This document shows, piece after piece, positions 1-9,632 of a stretch of DNA of 64,000 nt. The notes below the pieces were generated by a model. The model worked only from the letters and a program-made list of their open reading frames with translations, did no database searches and was not told the origin of the DNA. The position numbers and the translations under genes were made by a program. Source of the DNA: Pseudomonas sp. LP_7_YM (lineage in GTDB: Bacteria > Pseudomonadota > Gammaproteobacteria > Pseudomonadales > Pseudomonadaceae); contig NZ_SOCT01000004.1 in assembly GCF_004364435.1 (NCBI RefSeq), forward strand, positions 62,001 through 126,000, read 5' to 3'. Numbering within the stretch: the stretch's first letter is position 1; each line of letters starts with the position of its first letter.

Positions 1-1137
1 ACGATGGCTGAGTTTGGCTGCGGCTATGATTGCGCCGTCAGTGATCGCCACCTTGTGGTGAACCTCGTAGCGCTCCTTGAGGCCACGCAAGATCGCAATG
101 GTGTCTTCTTCACTCGGCTCGTCCACCAGCACTTTCTGGAAGCGCCGCTCAAGCGCCGCATCCTTCTCTATATATTGGCGGTACTCGTTGAGGGTCGTGG
201 CGCCGACGCAGTGCAATTCGCCTCGGGCCAACGCAGGCTTGAGCATGTTGCCTGCATCCATCGAGCCTTCTGCCTTGCCCGCGCCCACCATGGTGTGCAG
301 TTCGTCGATGAACAGGATCACCTGGCCTTCCTGCTTGGAAAGCTCATTGAGCACGGCTTTGAGGCGCTCTTCGAACTCGCCGCGAAACTTCGCGCCGGCG
401 ATCAGCGAGCCCATGTCCAGCGACAGCAGCCGCTTGCCGCGCAGACCATCCGGCACTTCGCCATTGATGATGCGTTGCGCCAAACCTTCGGCAATCGCGG
501 TTTTGCCCACCCCAGGCTCACCGATCAGCACCGGGTTGTTTTTGGTACGGCGTTGCAGCACCTGGATGGTCCGGCGAATTTCGTCGTCACGACCGATCAC
601 CGGATCAAGCTTGCCCTCTTCGGCACGCTTGGTCAGGTCGACGGTGTACTTGTCCAGCGCCTGACGCGACTCTTCGGCGTTCGGGTCGTTGACCGCATTG
701 CCGCCGCGCAGGTTGCTGACGGCATTCTCCAACGCCTTCTTGCTGACGCCCTGGCCAAGCAGCAACTTGCCCAGCTTGCTGTTTTCGTCCATTGCAGCGA
801 GCAAGACCAGCTCGCTGGAGATGAACTGATCACCCTTCTGTTGCGCCAGACGGTCGGCCTGATTAAGCAGGCGCGCCAGATCCTGCGACATGTTTACGTC
901 GCCAGTCGGGTTCTGAATTTTCGGCAGTTGGTCAAGCTCCTTGCTCAACGCCTTGCGCAGGCTGTTGATGTCGAAGCCGACTTGCAGCAGCAGGGGTTTG
1001 ATCGAACCACCCTGTTGCTCGAGCAGCGCCTGCATCAGGTGAGCAGGCTCGATGGCCGGATGGTCCAAGCCCACCGCCAGGGATTGGGAGTCTGATAAAG
1101 CGAGCTGTAACTTGCTGGTTAAACGGTCAATACGCAT
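1..1137 (-). CDS. clpB: ATP-dependent chaperone ClpB, N-terminal part (cut by window edge)
   Basis: ClpB is the cytoplasmic AAA+ disaggregase that rescues aggregated proteins together with DnaK. Only the first 379 codons of a protein of roughly 850 residues lie in the window; the rest runs off the left edge. Visible are the Clp N-terminal repeat domain (about residues 1-150) and the first nucleotide-binding domain, with Walker A GEPGVGKT near residue 205 and the Walker B segment ILFIDELH followed by TMVGAG. The ATG at 1137 is preceded by an AGGAAGGTG ribosome site. A heat-shock-type promoter lies about 75-100 bases upstream, which fits known sigma-32 control of clpB. Identity is clear; only the truncation limits the call. 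Confidence 0.97.
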   Translation of the reverse strand, partial: MRIDRLTSKLQLALSDSQSLAVGLDHPAIEPAHLMQALLEQQGGSIKPLLLQVGFDINSLRKALSKELDQLPKIQNPTGDVNMSQDLARLLNQADRLAQQKGDQFISSELVLLAAMDENSKLGKLLLGQGVSKKALENAVSNLRGGNAVNDPNAEESRQALDKYTVDLTKRAEEGKLDPVIGRDDEIRRTIQVLQRRTKNNPVLIGEPGVGKTAIAEGLAQRIINGEVPDGLRGKRLLSLDMGSLIAGAKFRGEFEERLKAVLNELSKQEGQVILFIDELHTMVGAGKAEGSMDAGNMLKPALARGELHCVGATTLNEYRQYIEKDAALERRFQKVLVDEPSEEDTIAILRGLKERYEVHHKVAITDGAIIAAAKLSHR

Positions 1138-1209
1138 TGGTCACCTTCCTAATGGGCAGGCCGGAGCAATGAACACACCTTAATAACGAAAACCTGCCGG
1201 ATAGCCCTT

Positions 1210-1237
1210 AGATGTGGCCGATTGCACAGGATTCAAG
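1210..1237 (-). promoter_or_regulatory. Sigma-32 (heat-shock) promoter of clpB
   Basis: Read on the minus strand the site is CTTGAA, a 14-base spacer, then CCACATCT, very close to the RpoH consensus CTTGAA-N13/14-CCCCATNT. It ends about 73 bases before the clpB start codon. The match is seen directly; activity is inferred from the family's known regulation. Confidence 0.75.
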
Positions 1238-1423
1238 CGGTGTGGGCCTGACACAGGTCAACGTTAGCTTGCTTAAGGGAATTTGAGGCGGGAAATGAGC
1301 TTTAAACGAGCCGCTGGAACCTATGAGTGTGAGTTGCTCACGAACCCAGGCCCAGCCGCAGGATTGGAAAGGATGCACCGCCCTTTTCGTGAGCAGGCTC
1401 TCCCCACAGGGTTTGGGCCCGTG

Positions 1424-2164
1424 CTACTTACTGTCGATCCACACCAGCGAAGCGAACCGTCCGGTGCGTGCGCTGCGGCGATAGGAGAAGAATCGCTCGT
1501 CGCTGCAGGTCGACAAACCGCCGCCATACACCGCCGTCAGGCCACGGGCCGCAAGCCGCAGGCGCGCCAACTGGTAGATATCCGCCATGAACTTGCCGGG
1601 GTTGGCACTCGCCCGGAATGCTTTGGCCGTCTCGGGATGAGTCGCCATAAAGGCTTCCCGCACCTCTGGGCCGACTTCAAAGGCTTGCGGGCCGATAGCA
1701 GGCCCGAGCCAGACGAGAATCTCTGAAGGCGCCTCAATGAAACTCTCGACCGTCGCCTCCAACACACCTGCCGCCAGACCCCGCCAACCGGCATGAGCTG
1801 CTGCCACCTGAGTGCCCTGCCGATTGCAGAACAACGCCGGCAGGCAGTCAGCCGTCATGATGGTGCAGGCCACGCCCGGCGTGTTGCTCCAGCTGGCGTC
1901 GGCTTGCAGCACCTGCGCAGGTGAGGCTTCAACGACATCGATGCCATGCACCTGTTTCAACCACGCAGGCTTAATCGTCAGGCAGGACGTCAGTATCGAT
2001 CGATTGTGCGCAACCGCCTGAGGGTCGTCATCGACATGATCGCCCAGATTGAAAGTGTCGAACGGGGCAACACTGATGCCGCCCGCGCGAGTGGTGACAC
2101 ACGCCTTGATCCCGACTGGCGCAGGCCAGTCGGGGATCAGCCAGTCCGCCACGTACTCGCTCAT
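1424..2164 (-). CDS. pgeF: Peptidoglycan editing factor PgeF / YfiH-type laccase-domain protein
   Basis: Multi-copper polyphenol oxidase (laccase) domain family, 246 residues, the usual family length. The bacterial members (YfiH, RlmD-neighbour proteins) are reported to act in correction of mis-incorporated amino acids in peptidoglycan stems, and relatives have purine nucleoside phosphorylase activity. Typical blocks are present: KQVHGIDVV, TADCLPALF and AAHAGWRGLAAG, which carry the metal-binding His and Cys residues. The ATG overlaps the last bases of rluD, so the two are co-transcribed, an arrangement common in gamma-proteobacteria. The cytoplasmic enzyme assignment is by family; the physiological substrate is not shown by the sequence. 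Confidence 0.9.
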   Translation of the reverse strand: MSEYVADWLIPDWPAPVGIKACVTTRAGGISVAPFDTFNLGDHVDDDPQAVAHNRSILTSCLTIKPAWLKQVHGIDVVEASPAQVLQADASWSNTPGVACTIMTADCLPALFCNRQGTQVAAAHAGWRGLAAGVLEATVESFIEAPSEILVWLGPAIGPQAFEVGPEVREAFMATHPETAKAFRASANPGKFMADIYQLARLRLAARGLTAVYGGGLSTCSDERFFSYRRSARTGRFASLVWIDSK

Positions 2165-3123
2165 CCGATAAACGCCTCACGATCCTGCTTGAGCAACGAC
2201 AGCAGCCAGACAAAGTCGTCCGGCAATGGCGATTCCCAGCTCATGCGCTGACCGGTCGTCGGATGGTCCAGCTCCAGAAAACGCGCGTGCAACGCCTGAC
2301 GCGGGAAATGCTTGAGGGATTCGACCATCGTCACACTGGCTGCTGGCGGGATGCGGAAGCGGCCGCCATAGGCAGGATCTCCGACCAATGGAAAGTTGAT
2401 GTGCGCCATGTGCACGCGAATCTGGTGAGTCCGACCGGTTTCCAGCTTGACCCGCACATGAGTATGCGAGCGGAAGCGCTCCAGCACACGGTAATGGCTG
2501 ACCGCAGGCTTGCCGCCTTCCATCACGGCCATGCGCTGACGCTGCTGACCGTGACGACCGATGGGCGCGTTGATCTTGCCGCCTGCGGTAACGACACCGA
2601 TCACGATGCATTCGTAGATCCGGCTGACGCTGCGATTCTGCAACTGAGTGACCAGTTGGGTCTGCGCCTGGATGGTCTTGGCCACCACCATCAAGCCCGT
2701 GGTGTCCTTGTCCAGACGATGCACAATGCCGGCGCGCGGGACATTGATGATGTCCGGCACATGGTGCAGCAAGGCGTTGAGCAGCGTGCCGTCGGCGTGA
2801 CCTGCGGCGGGATGGACGACCAGACCGGCCGGTTTGTTGATGACCAGGATCTGCTCGTCTTCATAGACGATATCCAGCTCGATGTCCTGGGCGATCCACT
2901 CGCCCTGGGCTTCCTGCTCGGCTTTGAGGACCAGTTCGGCGCCGCCATGCACGATGTCACGTGGGCGCAGAACGCCTCCGTCCACAGTCAGGAGGCCGTC
3001 TTTGATCCAGGCGGAAAGGCGCGAGCGCGAGTGCTCGGCGAAGAGTTGGGCGGCGACCTGGTCGAGGCGTTGACCGCCCAATTCGGACGGCACCTCTGCG
3101 CGAAGTTCAATGATCTCAGACAT
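2161..3123 (-). CDS. rluD: 23S rRNA pseudouridine(1911/1915/1917) synthase
   Basis: RluD converts three uridines of helix 69 of 23S rRNA to pseudouridine. The protein starts with an S4 RNA-binding domain (about residues 15-65) and continues with the RluA-family catalytic domain, whose signature HRLDKDTTGL contains the catalytic Asp near residue 139. The ATG at 3123 was preferred to an upstream GTG at 3144 because the protein then begins MSEII, as in close homologues. It overlaps pgeF by four bases and is divergent from bamD, with about 150 bases between the two starts. Confidence 0.95.
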   Translation of the reverse strand: MSEIIELRAEVPSELGGQRLDQVAAQLFAEHSRSRLSAWIKDGLLTVDGGVLRPRDIVHGGAELVLKAEQEAQGEWIAQDIELDIVYEDEQILVINKPAGLVVHPAAGHADGTLLNALLHHVPDIINVPRAGIVHRLDKDTTGLMVVAKTIQAQTQLVTQLQNRSVSRIYECIVIGVVTAGGKINAPIGRHGQQRQRMAVMEGGKPAVSHYRVLERFRSHTHVRVKLETGRTHQIRVHMAHINFPLVGDPAYGGRFRIPPAASVTMVESLKHFPRQALHARFLELDHPTTGQRMSWESPLPDDFVWLLSLLKQDREAFIG

Positions 3124-3274
3124 GCTCAAACTAGGAGGTGGCACTGGCCTTTGGTTTCGGCTGTGCGCTTGTGGTTAAATACGGCGTCTTTTGTCCCGGG
3201 GGTTCCACGGGGCGCCCATCATAACAGGACGGTCCTGCGCAAGACAGCAGGCCGTTATAGGGACGCAAGCCGCC

Positions 3275-4294
3275 ATGCAAGTGAAACACCTGCTGCTGAT
3301 AGCCATCCTCGGACTTACTGTTGCCTGTTCTTCGAAGAAAGAAGTCATCGACGAAAACCTCAGTGAAGTTGAGCTGTACCAGCAGGCGCAGGCCGACCTG
3401 GACAACAACAGCTATAACAGCGCAACCGAGAAGCTCAAGGCGCTGGAATCACGCTATCCGTTCGGCCGCTACGCCGACCAGGCCCAGCTGGAGCTGATCT
3501 ACGCCAACTACAAGAATGGTGAGCCGGAGGCTGCGAAGTCCGCTGCCGAGCGCTTCATTCGTCTGCACCCTCAGCATCCGAACGTCGACTACGCCTACTA
3601 CCTCAAGGGCCTGACCTCGTTCGACCAGGACGTGGGCATCATTGCGCGCTTCCTGCCGCTGGATCAGACCAAGCGTGATCCGGGTGCCGCCCGTGACTCG
3701 TACAACGAGTTTGCCCAGCTGACCAGCCGCTACCCCAACAGCCGCTACGCGCCCGACGCCAAGCAGCGCATGATCTACCTGCGCAACCTGTTGGCGGCCT
3801 ACGAAATCCACGTGGCCGACTACTACCTGACCCGTCAGGCGTATGTCGCGGCTGTTAACCGCGGTCGTTATGTGGTGGAAAACTTCCAGGAAACCCCATC
3901 CGTGGGTGACGGCCTGGCGGTCATGGTCGAAGGCTACCAGCGTCTGCATCTGGACGATCTGGCCGACACCAGCCTGCAGGTGTTGAAAACCAACTACCCG
4001 GATCACCCGCAGCTTGCTGATGGCAAGTTCGAATCACGTACGCCCGATCCAGACAACCGCTCGTGGCTGTCGAAAGCGACGCTGGGCCTGATCGAGAGCC
4101 GCCCGCCGCTGCCGCCGGGAGAGACTCGCGCCAACCAGGACGTGATCAAGCAATACCAGGACGCCAAGGAAGCCATTCCAGCCGAGCTGCTGCCTGAGAA
4201 CCAGTCCGCCGAGGAACAGAAAAACCAGGACGACGACGGTACGCCGAAAAGCCGCTCCATCTTCAGCTACATGACCTTCGGCCTGTTCGACTGA
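3275..4294 (+). CDS. bamD: Outer membrane assembly lipoprotein BamD (ComL)
   Basis: BamD is the essential lipoprotein of the BAM complex that inserts beta-barrel proteins into the outer membrane. The start at 3275 gives a short signal peptide ending in the lipobox LTVAC (Cys18 is the lipidated residue) and a 339-residue protein. TPR-like helical repeats cover roughly residues 30-245. A polar, Pro/Glu/Gln-rich C-terminal tail follows, typical of Pseudomonas BamD and longer than the E. coli protein. The reading frame is open further upstream to 3191 but that extension lacks a signal peptide. A strong terminator follows the gene. Confidence 0.96.
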   Translation: MQVKHLLLIAILGLTVACSSKKEVIDENLSEVELYQQAQADLDNNSYNSATEKLKALESRYPFGRYADQAQLELIYANYKNGEPEAAKSAAERFIRLHPQHPNVDYAYYLKGLTSFDQDVGIIARFLPLDQTKRDPGAARDSYNEFAQLTSRYPNSRYAPDAKQRMIYLRNLLAAYEIHVADYYLTRQAYVAAVNRGRYVVENFQETPSVGDGLAVMVEGYQRLHLDDLADTSLQVLKTNYPDHPQLADGKFESRTPDPDNRSWLSKATLGLIESRPPLPPGETRANQDVIKQYQDAKEAIPAELLPENQSAEEQKNQDDDGTPKSRSIFSYMTFGLFD

Positions 4295-4322
4295 TTACAG
4301 TCACGGTCCGCGCGTCACCCAG

Positions 4323-4347
4323 AAAGAGGTCCTACGGGACCTCTTTT
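4323..4347 (+). terminator. Rho-independent terminator after bamD
   Basis: AAAGAGGTCC and its complement GGGACCTCTTT are separated by a very short loop and followed by a T run, 29 bases after the bamD stop codon. Confidence 0.85.
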
Positions 4348-4439
4348 TCATTTCCGACGTCACTGGACGGTGCGCATCACTGTGCGCCCGCCAGCGCGTT
4401 GGCTACACTGCGACATCTTCAATCACTAAGCGGGTAGAC

Positions 4440-4679
4440 ATGATTCGCCTGATAATGTGGATCGCCCTGATCGTCGCGGCGATCTGGTTTTTCAAACGCC
4501 TGACCAAAGGCCCCGCCCCCAGGTCAAAGCCCGCCACGCCCGAAATCGATGCTGCGCCGATGGTGCGCTGTGTCCAATGCGGCGTTCACCTTCCCCGTGA
4601 TCGGGCACTGAGTCAGGGTCAGCAGTGGTATTGCACTGAAGCACATCGCTTACTGGGCCCCGCAGCACGTGACCGCTGA
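4440..4679 (+). CDS. PP0621 family small membrane protein
   Basis: A 79-residue protein with one N-terminal membrane segment (about residues 3-18) and a small cytoplasmic tail holding CxxC (Cys44, Cys47) and CxxxH (Cys65, His69), a possible zinc-ribbon. It matches the uncharacterised PP0621 family that sits just before pilS in Pseudomonas. Its stop overlaps the GTG start of pilS by 11 bases, so the three genes very probably form one operon with pilS and pilR. Function is unknown; a link to PilS sensing is only suggested by position. Confidence 0.85.
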   Translation: MIRLIMWIALIVAAIWFFKRLTKGPAPRSKPATPEIDAAPMVRCVQCGVHLPRDRALSQGQQWYCTEAHRLLGPAARDR

Positions 4680-6261
4680 GACCATTTTGCTGGCGACACC
4701 CCAAGCCCAGCGCATTCTGCGGCTGTATCACCTGTATCGCCTGAGCATCGGCATTCTGCTGGTGTTGCTGATTTCCAGCAGCCTGGACGCCGAGTTGCTG
4801 GAGCTGGCGGACATCGAGCTGTTTCGCACCGGGTGCTGGTTGTATCTGGTGTTCAACATTCTGGTAGTTGTGCTGCTGGAGCGGCCGGCTCGACAAGGCC
4901 AGCTATTCACCCTGGCCATGGCCGACGCGATCATGCTCTGCGCACTGTTCTACGCGGGCGGGGGCGCACCCAGCGGGATCGGCAACCTGATCGTTGCGTC
5001 TGTAGCGATCAGCAATGTGCTGCTGCGCAAACGCATTGGTCTATTGATTGCCGCCATTTCGGCCATCGGCATCATCTACCTGACGTTCTACATCAGTTAC
5101 CACAAGCCCGCTGCCGCCAGTCATCTCGTCCAGGCCGGCTCCCTCGGCGCGTTGTGTTTCGCTGCTGCGCTGCTCGTTCAGGCACTGGCCCGACGCCTGC
5201 AGCTCAGCGAAGACATCGCTGAACAGCGCGCCGTCGATGTCGACAATCTTGAGGCGCTCAACGCGCTGATCCTGCAACGCATGCGCACCGCTATCCTGGT
5301 ACTGGACGCCGACCATAAGGTGCTGCTTGCCAACCAAAGCGCGCTGACGCTGCTGGGACAGGAGCGGTTGCTCGGAGAGGCCATTGACCTTTATTCGCCG
5401 CAACTGGTGGAGCGGCTGAGGCAATGGCAACTCAACTCCTCGATGACGCCGCGCAGCATGACCGCCTCCGCCATCGGCCCTGTGCTGCGTCCGGGCTTCA
5501 TTGCGCTGAACCGCGGTCTGGACCGGCACACACTGGTGTTCCTCGATGACCTTTCACAGATATCCCAGCAGGCCCAGCAACTCAAACTCGCCGCGCTGGG
5601 CCGGCTGACGGCAGGCATCGCCCACGAGATCCGCAACCCGTTGGGCGCAATCAGCCATGCCGCTCAGTTGCTGCAGGAGTCCGAGGCGTTAGCTGGGCCG
5701 GATCGACGCCTCAGTCAAATCATTCAGGATCAATCGCGACGGATGAATCTGGTCATCGAGAACGTCTTACAGCTGTCCCGTCGACGTCAGACCGAACCTC
5801 GTCTGCTCGACCTCAGGCAATGGCTCAAACTCTTCGTCAGTGACCTGCGCAGCCGGCTCTGCGCCGGGCAGTTCGTACACCTGAACATAGGCTTCGGCAC
5901 GCTGACCACCCGCATGGATGCCGAACAACTGCAGCAAGTCATGACCAACCTGGTGCAAAACGGCCTACGCTACAGTGGTCAAGCAAACGAGCAGGCTCAG
6001 GTGTGGCTGCGGCTGTTCCATGATGCCCAGAGCGATCTGCCCAGCCTTGAAGTGCTGGACGACGGTCCGGGCGTTGCCAGTGAGCATCTGACTAAAATAT
6101 TCGAGCCTTTTTTCACGACTGAAAGCAAAGGTACCGGCCTGGGTCTGTATCTTTCGCGTGAACTGTGCGAAAGCAATCAGGCGAACCTGAATTACATACC
6201 ACGTGAAGAGGGTGGCAGCTGCATGCGCATCACCTTCGCCCATCCGTTCAAATTGAGCTGA
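4669..6261 (+). CDS. pilS: Sensor histidine kinase PilS of the type IV pilus two-component system
   Basis: PilS senses pilin levels in the inner membrane and phosphorylates PilR. About six membrane segments fill residues 25-180, a PAS domain follows (about 190-290), then the HisKA domain with AGIAHEIRNPLG carrying His319, the same number as the phosphorylated His known in P. aeruginosa PilS. The ATPase domain shows NLVQNGLRYS (N box), DDGPGV (G1) and GTGLGL (G2). The start is GTG at 4669, inside the end of the PP0621 gene; the pilR ATG follows two bases after the stop. Confidence 0.95.
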   Translation: MTAETILLATPQAQRILRLYHLYRLSIGILLVLLISSSLDAELLELADIELFRTGCWLYLVFNILVVVLLERPARQGQLFTLAMADAIMLCALFYAGGGAPSGIGNLIVASVAISNVLLRKRIGLLIAAISAIGIIYLTFYISYHKPAAASHLVQAGSLGALCFAAALLVQALARRLQLSEDIAEQRAVDVDNLEALNALILQRMRTAILVLDADHKVLLANQSALTLLGQERLLGEAIDLYSPQLVERLRQWQLNSSMTPRSMTASAIGPVLRPGFIALNRGLDRHTLVFLDDLSQISQQAQQLKLAALGRLTAGIAHEIRNPLGAISHAAQLLQESEALAGPDRRLSQIIQDQSRRMNLVIENVLQLSRRRQTEPRLLDLRQWLKLFVSDLRSRLCAGQFVHLNIGFGTLTTRMDAEQLQQVMTNLVQNGLRYSGQANEQAQVWLRLFHDAQSDLPSLEVLDDGPGVASEHLTKIFEPFFTTESKGTGLGLYLSRELCESNQANLNYIPREEGGSCMRITFAHPFKLS

Positions 6262-6263
6262 AC

Positions 6264-7604
6264 ATGAGCCAACGGCAAAAGATCCTGATCGTCGACGATG
6301 AGCCAGACATCCGTGAGCTGCTGGAAATCACGCTGGGGCGGATGAAAGTGGACACGCGCAGCGCACGCAACGTCAAGGAAGCTCAGGACTGGCTGGCGCG
6401 CGAGCCTTTCGACCTGTGCCTGACCGACATGCGCCTGCCCGACGGCAATGGCCTGGAGCTGGTGCAGCACATCCAGAAGCGTCACAGTCAGGTACCCGTG
6501 GCGATGATCACCGCCTACGGCAGCCTCGACACGGCCATCCATGCCCTGAAAGCCGGCGCCTTCGACTTCCTCACCAAACCTGTGGACCTGGGCCGGCTGC
6601 GTGAGCTGGTGAGCAGCGCTTTGCGCCTGCACGCGTCACCGCCCACCGAGAACTCCATCGATCATCGGCTGCTGGGCAACTCCCCGCCGATGCAGGCCCT
6701 GCGCAAACAGATTGGCAAGCTGGCGCGAAGCCAGGCGCCGATTTACATCAGCGGTGAGTCCGGCAGTGGCAAGGAGCTGGTGGCCCGATTGATCCACGAA
6801 CAAGGCCCGCGTATCGACAAGCCGTTCGTGCCGGTCAACTGTGGCGCGATTCCCTCTGAGCTGATGGAGAGCGAATTTTTCGGCCATCGCAAAGGCAGCT
6901 TCACGGGCGCCCATGAAGACAAGCCGGGGCTGTTTCAGGCCGCCAATGGCGGCACACTGTTTCTCGACGAAGTGGCCGACCTGCCGCTGGCCATGCAAGT
7001 GAAGCTGCTGCGCGCCATACAGGAGAAATCCGTGCGCGCCGTGGGTGGCCAGCAAGAACAGGTCGTGGACGTGCGTATCCTCTGCGCCACCCACAAGGAC
7101 CTCAGCGTCGAAGTCGCTGCGCAACGCTTCCGTCAGGACCTCTACTATCGTCTCAACGTCATCGAACTGCGTGTCCCGCCACTGCGCGAACGCCGGGAGG
7201 ACATCGAAGAGATTGCCAACAGCGTCCTGCATCGCCTGGCAAAAAACGCGGGCCAGCCTCCTGCTCGGCTCTCGCCCCAAGCTTGGGCAGCGTTAAAAGG
7301 CTACCGCTTCCCCGGCAACGTGCGAGAGCTGGAAAACATGCTCGAACGCGCCTACACCCTGTGTGAGAACGAGCAGATCAACGCCGATGACCTGCGCCTT
7401 GCCGAGCCGACAAGCACCCCGGACCTGGACGGCCCGAGTCTGGCGGGCATCGACAATCTGGAAAATTATCTGGAAAGCATCGAACGCAAGCTGATCCTCC
7501 AGGCTCTGGAAGAAACCCGCTGGAACCGCACGGCAGCGGCCCAACGGCTGAACCTGACGTTCCGCTCGATGCGTTATCGATTGAAGAAACTGGGATTGGA
7601 GTAG
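6264..7604 (+). CDS. pilR: Sigma-54-dependent response regulator PilR
   Basis: PilR activates transcription of the major pilin gene with RpoN. Domains in order: receiver (residues 1-118; phospho-acceptor Asp55 in TDMRLPDG), AAA+ sigma-54 interaction domain (about 135-365; Walker A GESGSGKE, the sigma-54 contact loop GSFTGA, Walker B GGTLFLDEV) and a Fis-type helix-turn-helix at the C-terminus (about 400-446). It is 446 residues, the family length, and is translationally coupled to pilS. The major pilin gene it would control is not in this window. Confidence 0.96.
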   Translation: MSQRQKILIVDDEPDIRELLEITLGRMKVDTRSARNVKEAQDWLAREPFDLCLTDMRLPDGNGLELVQHIQKRHSQVPVAMITAYGSLDTAIHALKAGAFDFLTKPVDLGRLRELVSSALRLHASPPTENSIDHRLLGNSPPMQALRKQIGKLARSQAPIYISGESGSGKELVARLIHEQGPRIDKPFVPVNCGAIPSELMESEFFGHRKGSFTGAHEDKPGLFQAANGGTLFLDEVADLPLAMQVKLLRAIQEKSVRAVGGQQEQVVDVRILCATHKDLSVEVAAQRFRQDLYYRLNVIELRVPPLRERREDIEEIANSVLHRLAKNAGQPPARLSPQAWAALKGYRFPGNVRELENMLERAYTLCENEQINADDLRLAEPTSTPDLDGPSLAGIDNLENYLESIERKLILQALEETRWNRTAAAQRLNLTFRSMRYRLKKLGLE

Positions 7605-7698
7605 CGCTGAAAGCCCCGCAAGGGGAAGCACTGCCGGACCGTACACCGTTCGCCAGGGAGCCGCTCCTGGAGTAGAGCATAAGGATGCGCAAGATCCC

Positions 7699-7729
7699 GC
7701 GACGCCACAGGACTTGTGGGAGACGTCGC
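7699..7729. repeat. REP-like inverted repeat between convergent pilR and thiO
   Basis: GCGACGCCAC and GTGG..CGTCGC form a hairpin in the 198-base gap between the convergent ends of pilR and thiO. The flanking bases (TGTGGGAG) look like Pseudomonas REP elements. It could also help terminate transcription from both sides; no T run follows. Confidence 0.4.
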
Positions 7730-7802
7730 AGGTTACGACGGCAGCGAATGCAGTACGTCAGCGGCAGAGCCGTTTTTTCTGACACTCTGCACCTGCCAGC
7801 GC

Positions 7803-8909
7803 CTACGATTCTCCGACCCTGGCATCAGGGGCATACGGCGCAGGATCAATAATCGGCGCATCCCCCATCAGCAGATCCGCCAGAAGCTGACACGAGGCCG
7901 GGGCCAGCACCAGCCCGTTGCGGAAATGTCCGCAGTTCAACCACAACCCTTCATGCTTGAGCACCGGCCCAATGAACGGAATCCCGTCGGGCGAGCCCGG
8001 ACGCAGTCCGGCCCAATGCCCCACCACTTCTGCACCTGCCAGCGCCGGAATCAATTCCTCCGCCGAGGCTTTCAGGCTTTCCAGCGCGTTCTCGGTCGGG
8101 GTCTTGTCGTAGCCCTCGTATTCAAGGGTGCTGCCCACCAGGATATGACCATCCCGGCGCGGAATCGCGTAGCGGCCTTTGGCGAGGATCATGCTCGGCA
8201 GAAAATCCGCCGCGCATTTGTACAGAATCATCTGCCCCTTTACAGGCTCCACCGGCAGTTCGATGCCCAGGTGGCGAAGCAGATCACCACTCCAGGCCCC
8301 GGCTGCGAGCACCACGCAGTCACCCAGAATGTCGCCTTCGGCCGTGGTCACACCGATCACCCGCTCCTGGTCACGCACGAAGTCGCTGACTTCACATTGC
8401 TCATGAATCGTGACATTCGGCATGGCCTGCAACGCTGCCTTGAGCGACTTGACCAGCCGCGGGTTACGCACGTTGGCGATATCGGCCATGTGCACGGCGC
8501 GCGTATACCCCCCGCCCATCACCGGGACGGCCTGATGCACCGCCGAAATGTCCACTGAACGCAAGGGGCGATTGAGCCGCGCAGCCCATTCCAGCGCTTG
8601 TACCTCGTCGTCCAGATCCAGCCAATACAAGCCGGTCTTATGGACTTGTGGATCTACTCCCGTGGCATCGAGCAGGCGCTCCGCCAACTGTGGATAAAAA
8701 TCCTGCGACCAATGCGCGAGTGCCGTCACAGCAGGGCTATAGCGCCACGGATAAAGCGGCGAAACAATGCCCCCGCCCGCCCACGAGGACTCCTGCCCGA
8801 CGCCTGAGCGATCGAGCAACACCACGCTCTGGACTCTTGCGGCGAGATTGAAAGCAGTCAGCAGCCCGATGACGCCACCGCCGACGATTACCACGTGTTG
8901 CCTGGACAT
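7803..8909 (-). CDS. thiO: Glycine oxidase ThiO (FAD-dependent)
   Basis: ThiO oxidises glycine to dehydroglycine for the thiazole ring of thiamine. The 368-residue protein opens with the dinucleotide-binding motif VVIGGGVIG (written here VVIVGGGVIG, residues about 6-15) and has the DAO-family features LAAGAWSG and GLRPGSPDG near the C-terminus. The frame stays open upstream to 9566, but the start at 8909 puts the FAD motif at the usual distance from the N-terminus. It lies between pilR and the minor pilins, the same place as in other pseudomonads, and is divergent from the pilin operon. Confidence 0.93.
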   Translation of the reverse strand: MSRQHVVIVGGGVIGLLTAFNLAARVQSVVLLDRSGVGQESSWAGGGIVSPLYPWRYSPAVTALAHWSQDFYPQLAERLLDATGVDPQVHKTGLYWLDLDDEVQALEWAARLNRPLRSVDISAVHQAVPVMGGGYTRAVHMADIANVRNPRLVKSLKAALQAMPNVTIHEQCEVSDFVRDQERVIGVTTAEGDILGDCVVLAAGAWSGDLLRHLGIELPVEPVKGQMILYKCAADFLPSMILAKGRYAIPRRDGHILVGSTLEYEGYDKTPTENALESLKASAEELIPALAGAEVVGHWAGLRPGSPDGIPFIGPVLKHEGLWLNCGHFRNGLVLAPASCQLLADLLMGDAPIIDPAPYAPDARVGES

Positions 8910-9098
8910 GCAGATCCCGATTACCAATAGAAAAATCAACGCCGGCTCAAGCTCAACAAGGTGCAGACAAACCGACTTCATACCGTCGTAAACCTCGCCA
9001 TGCCACTGGTCCGGCAAATATCCCCGAACATCCACTACATGGCGACTTCGAACCTGAGTAGTATCACCATATTTCAAACGAAAAACGGAATTTCCTCG

Positions 9099-9632
9099 AT
9101 GGATTTCAGCTCTGGCGTTACGCGCCCGAATTCGCGTCGCAGCTGGCAGCGTGCTCTTGGGGGCAAGAGCGGCGGTTTTACCTTGATCGAACTGATCGTG
9201 GTGGTGGTGATCGTGGGGATTTTTGCGGCGATTGCAATGCCCAGCTTTTCCAGCATGCTGCACCGCAGCAGCGTTCGCGCCGCAGCCGATGAGTTCTACG
9301 ACTTGCTGCAATACGCGCGGGCCGAGGCAGTGACCCGTGGCACCATCGTCAACATCAATGCCGCTGTGAACACCACCCAAATCGTCGTGGCACTCGGCGC
9401 AGGCGGCGGCGGAACCGTGCTGAGACAAGTTGGCAGTAACGGGCTGCAAACCGGCGTGACCATCAACGCCAATGTGAACAGCGTCGACTTCTCGCCCACC
9501 GGCACTGCCTCGGTAGGCGCCTGTTTCCAGGTTCTCTATCCAACCGATACCAGCATCGCTTCGCAATACCTTTCATTGCTCAGCAGTGGACGGGTGACCG
9601 CGCCCGCCACGACCAAGCCGAGCGGTTGCTGA
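9099..9632 (+). CDS. fimU: GspH/FimT-family minor pilin (FimU position)
   Basis: First gene of the forward minor-pilin operon. The prepilin peptidase site is clear: a leader of about 26 residues ending in Gly, then FTLIELIVVV with Glu at +5 and a long hydrophobic helix. The rest is the globular GspH/FimT domain of 177 residues in all. The position directly before pilV matches fimU of P. aeruginosa; a FimT name is equally possible. The start at 9099 was chosen; an upstream Met at 9039 would give an even longer leader. The gene ends by sharing one base with the pilV start. Role: priming of type IVa pilus assembly at the inner membrane. Confidence 0.85.
   Translation: MDFSSGVTRPNSRRSWQRALGGKSGGFTLIELIVVVVIVGIFAAIAMPSFSSMLHRSSVRAAADEFYDLLQYARAEAVTRGTIVNINAAVNTTQIVVALGAGGGGTVLRQVGSNGLQTGVTINANVNSVDFSPTGTASVGACFQVLYPTDTSIASQYLSLLSSGRVTAPATTKPSGC

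Noticed and set aside
4-1095. Long plus-strand ORF of 363 codons over the clpB region
   Set aside because: It is the antisense shadow of clpB; the minus strand gives an unmistakable ClpB protein and the plus frame has no known domain.
7607-7630. CCCC-GCAA-GGGG as terminator of pilR
   Set aside because: Only four base pairs and no T run; too weak to report as a terminator.
8910-9566. Upstream extension of thiO to 657 more bases
   Set aside because: The extra part overlaps the FimU-like pilin on the other strand and would move the FAD motif far from the N-terminus.
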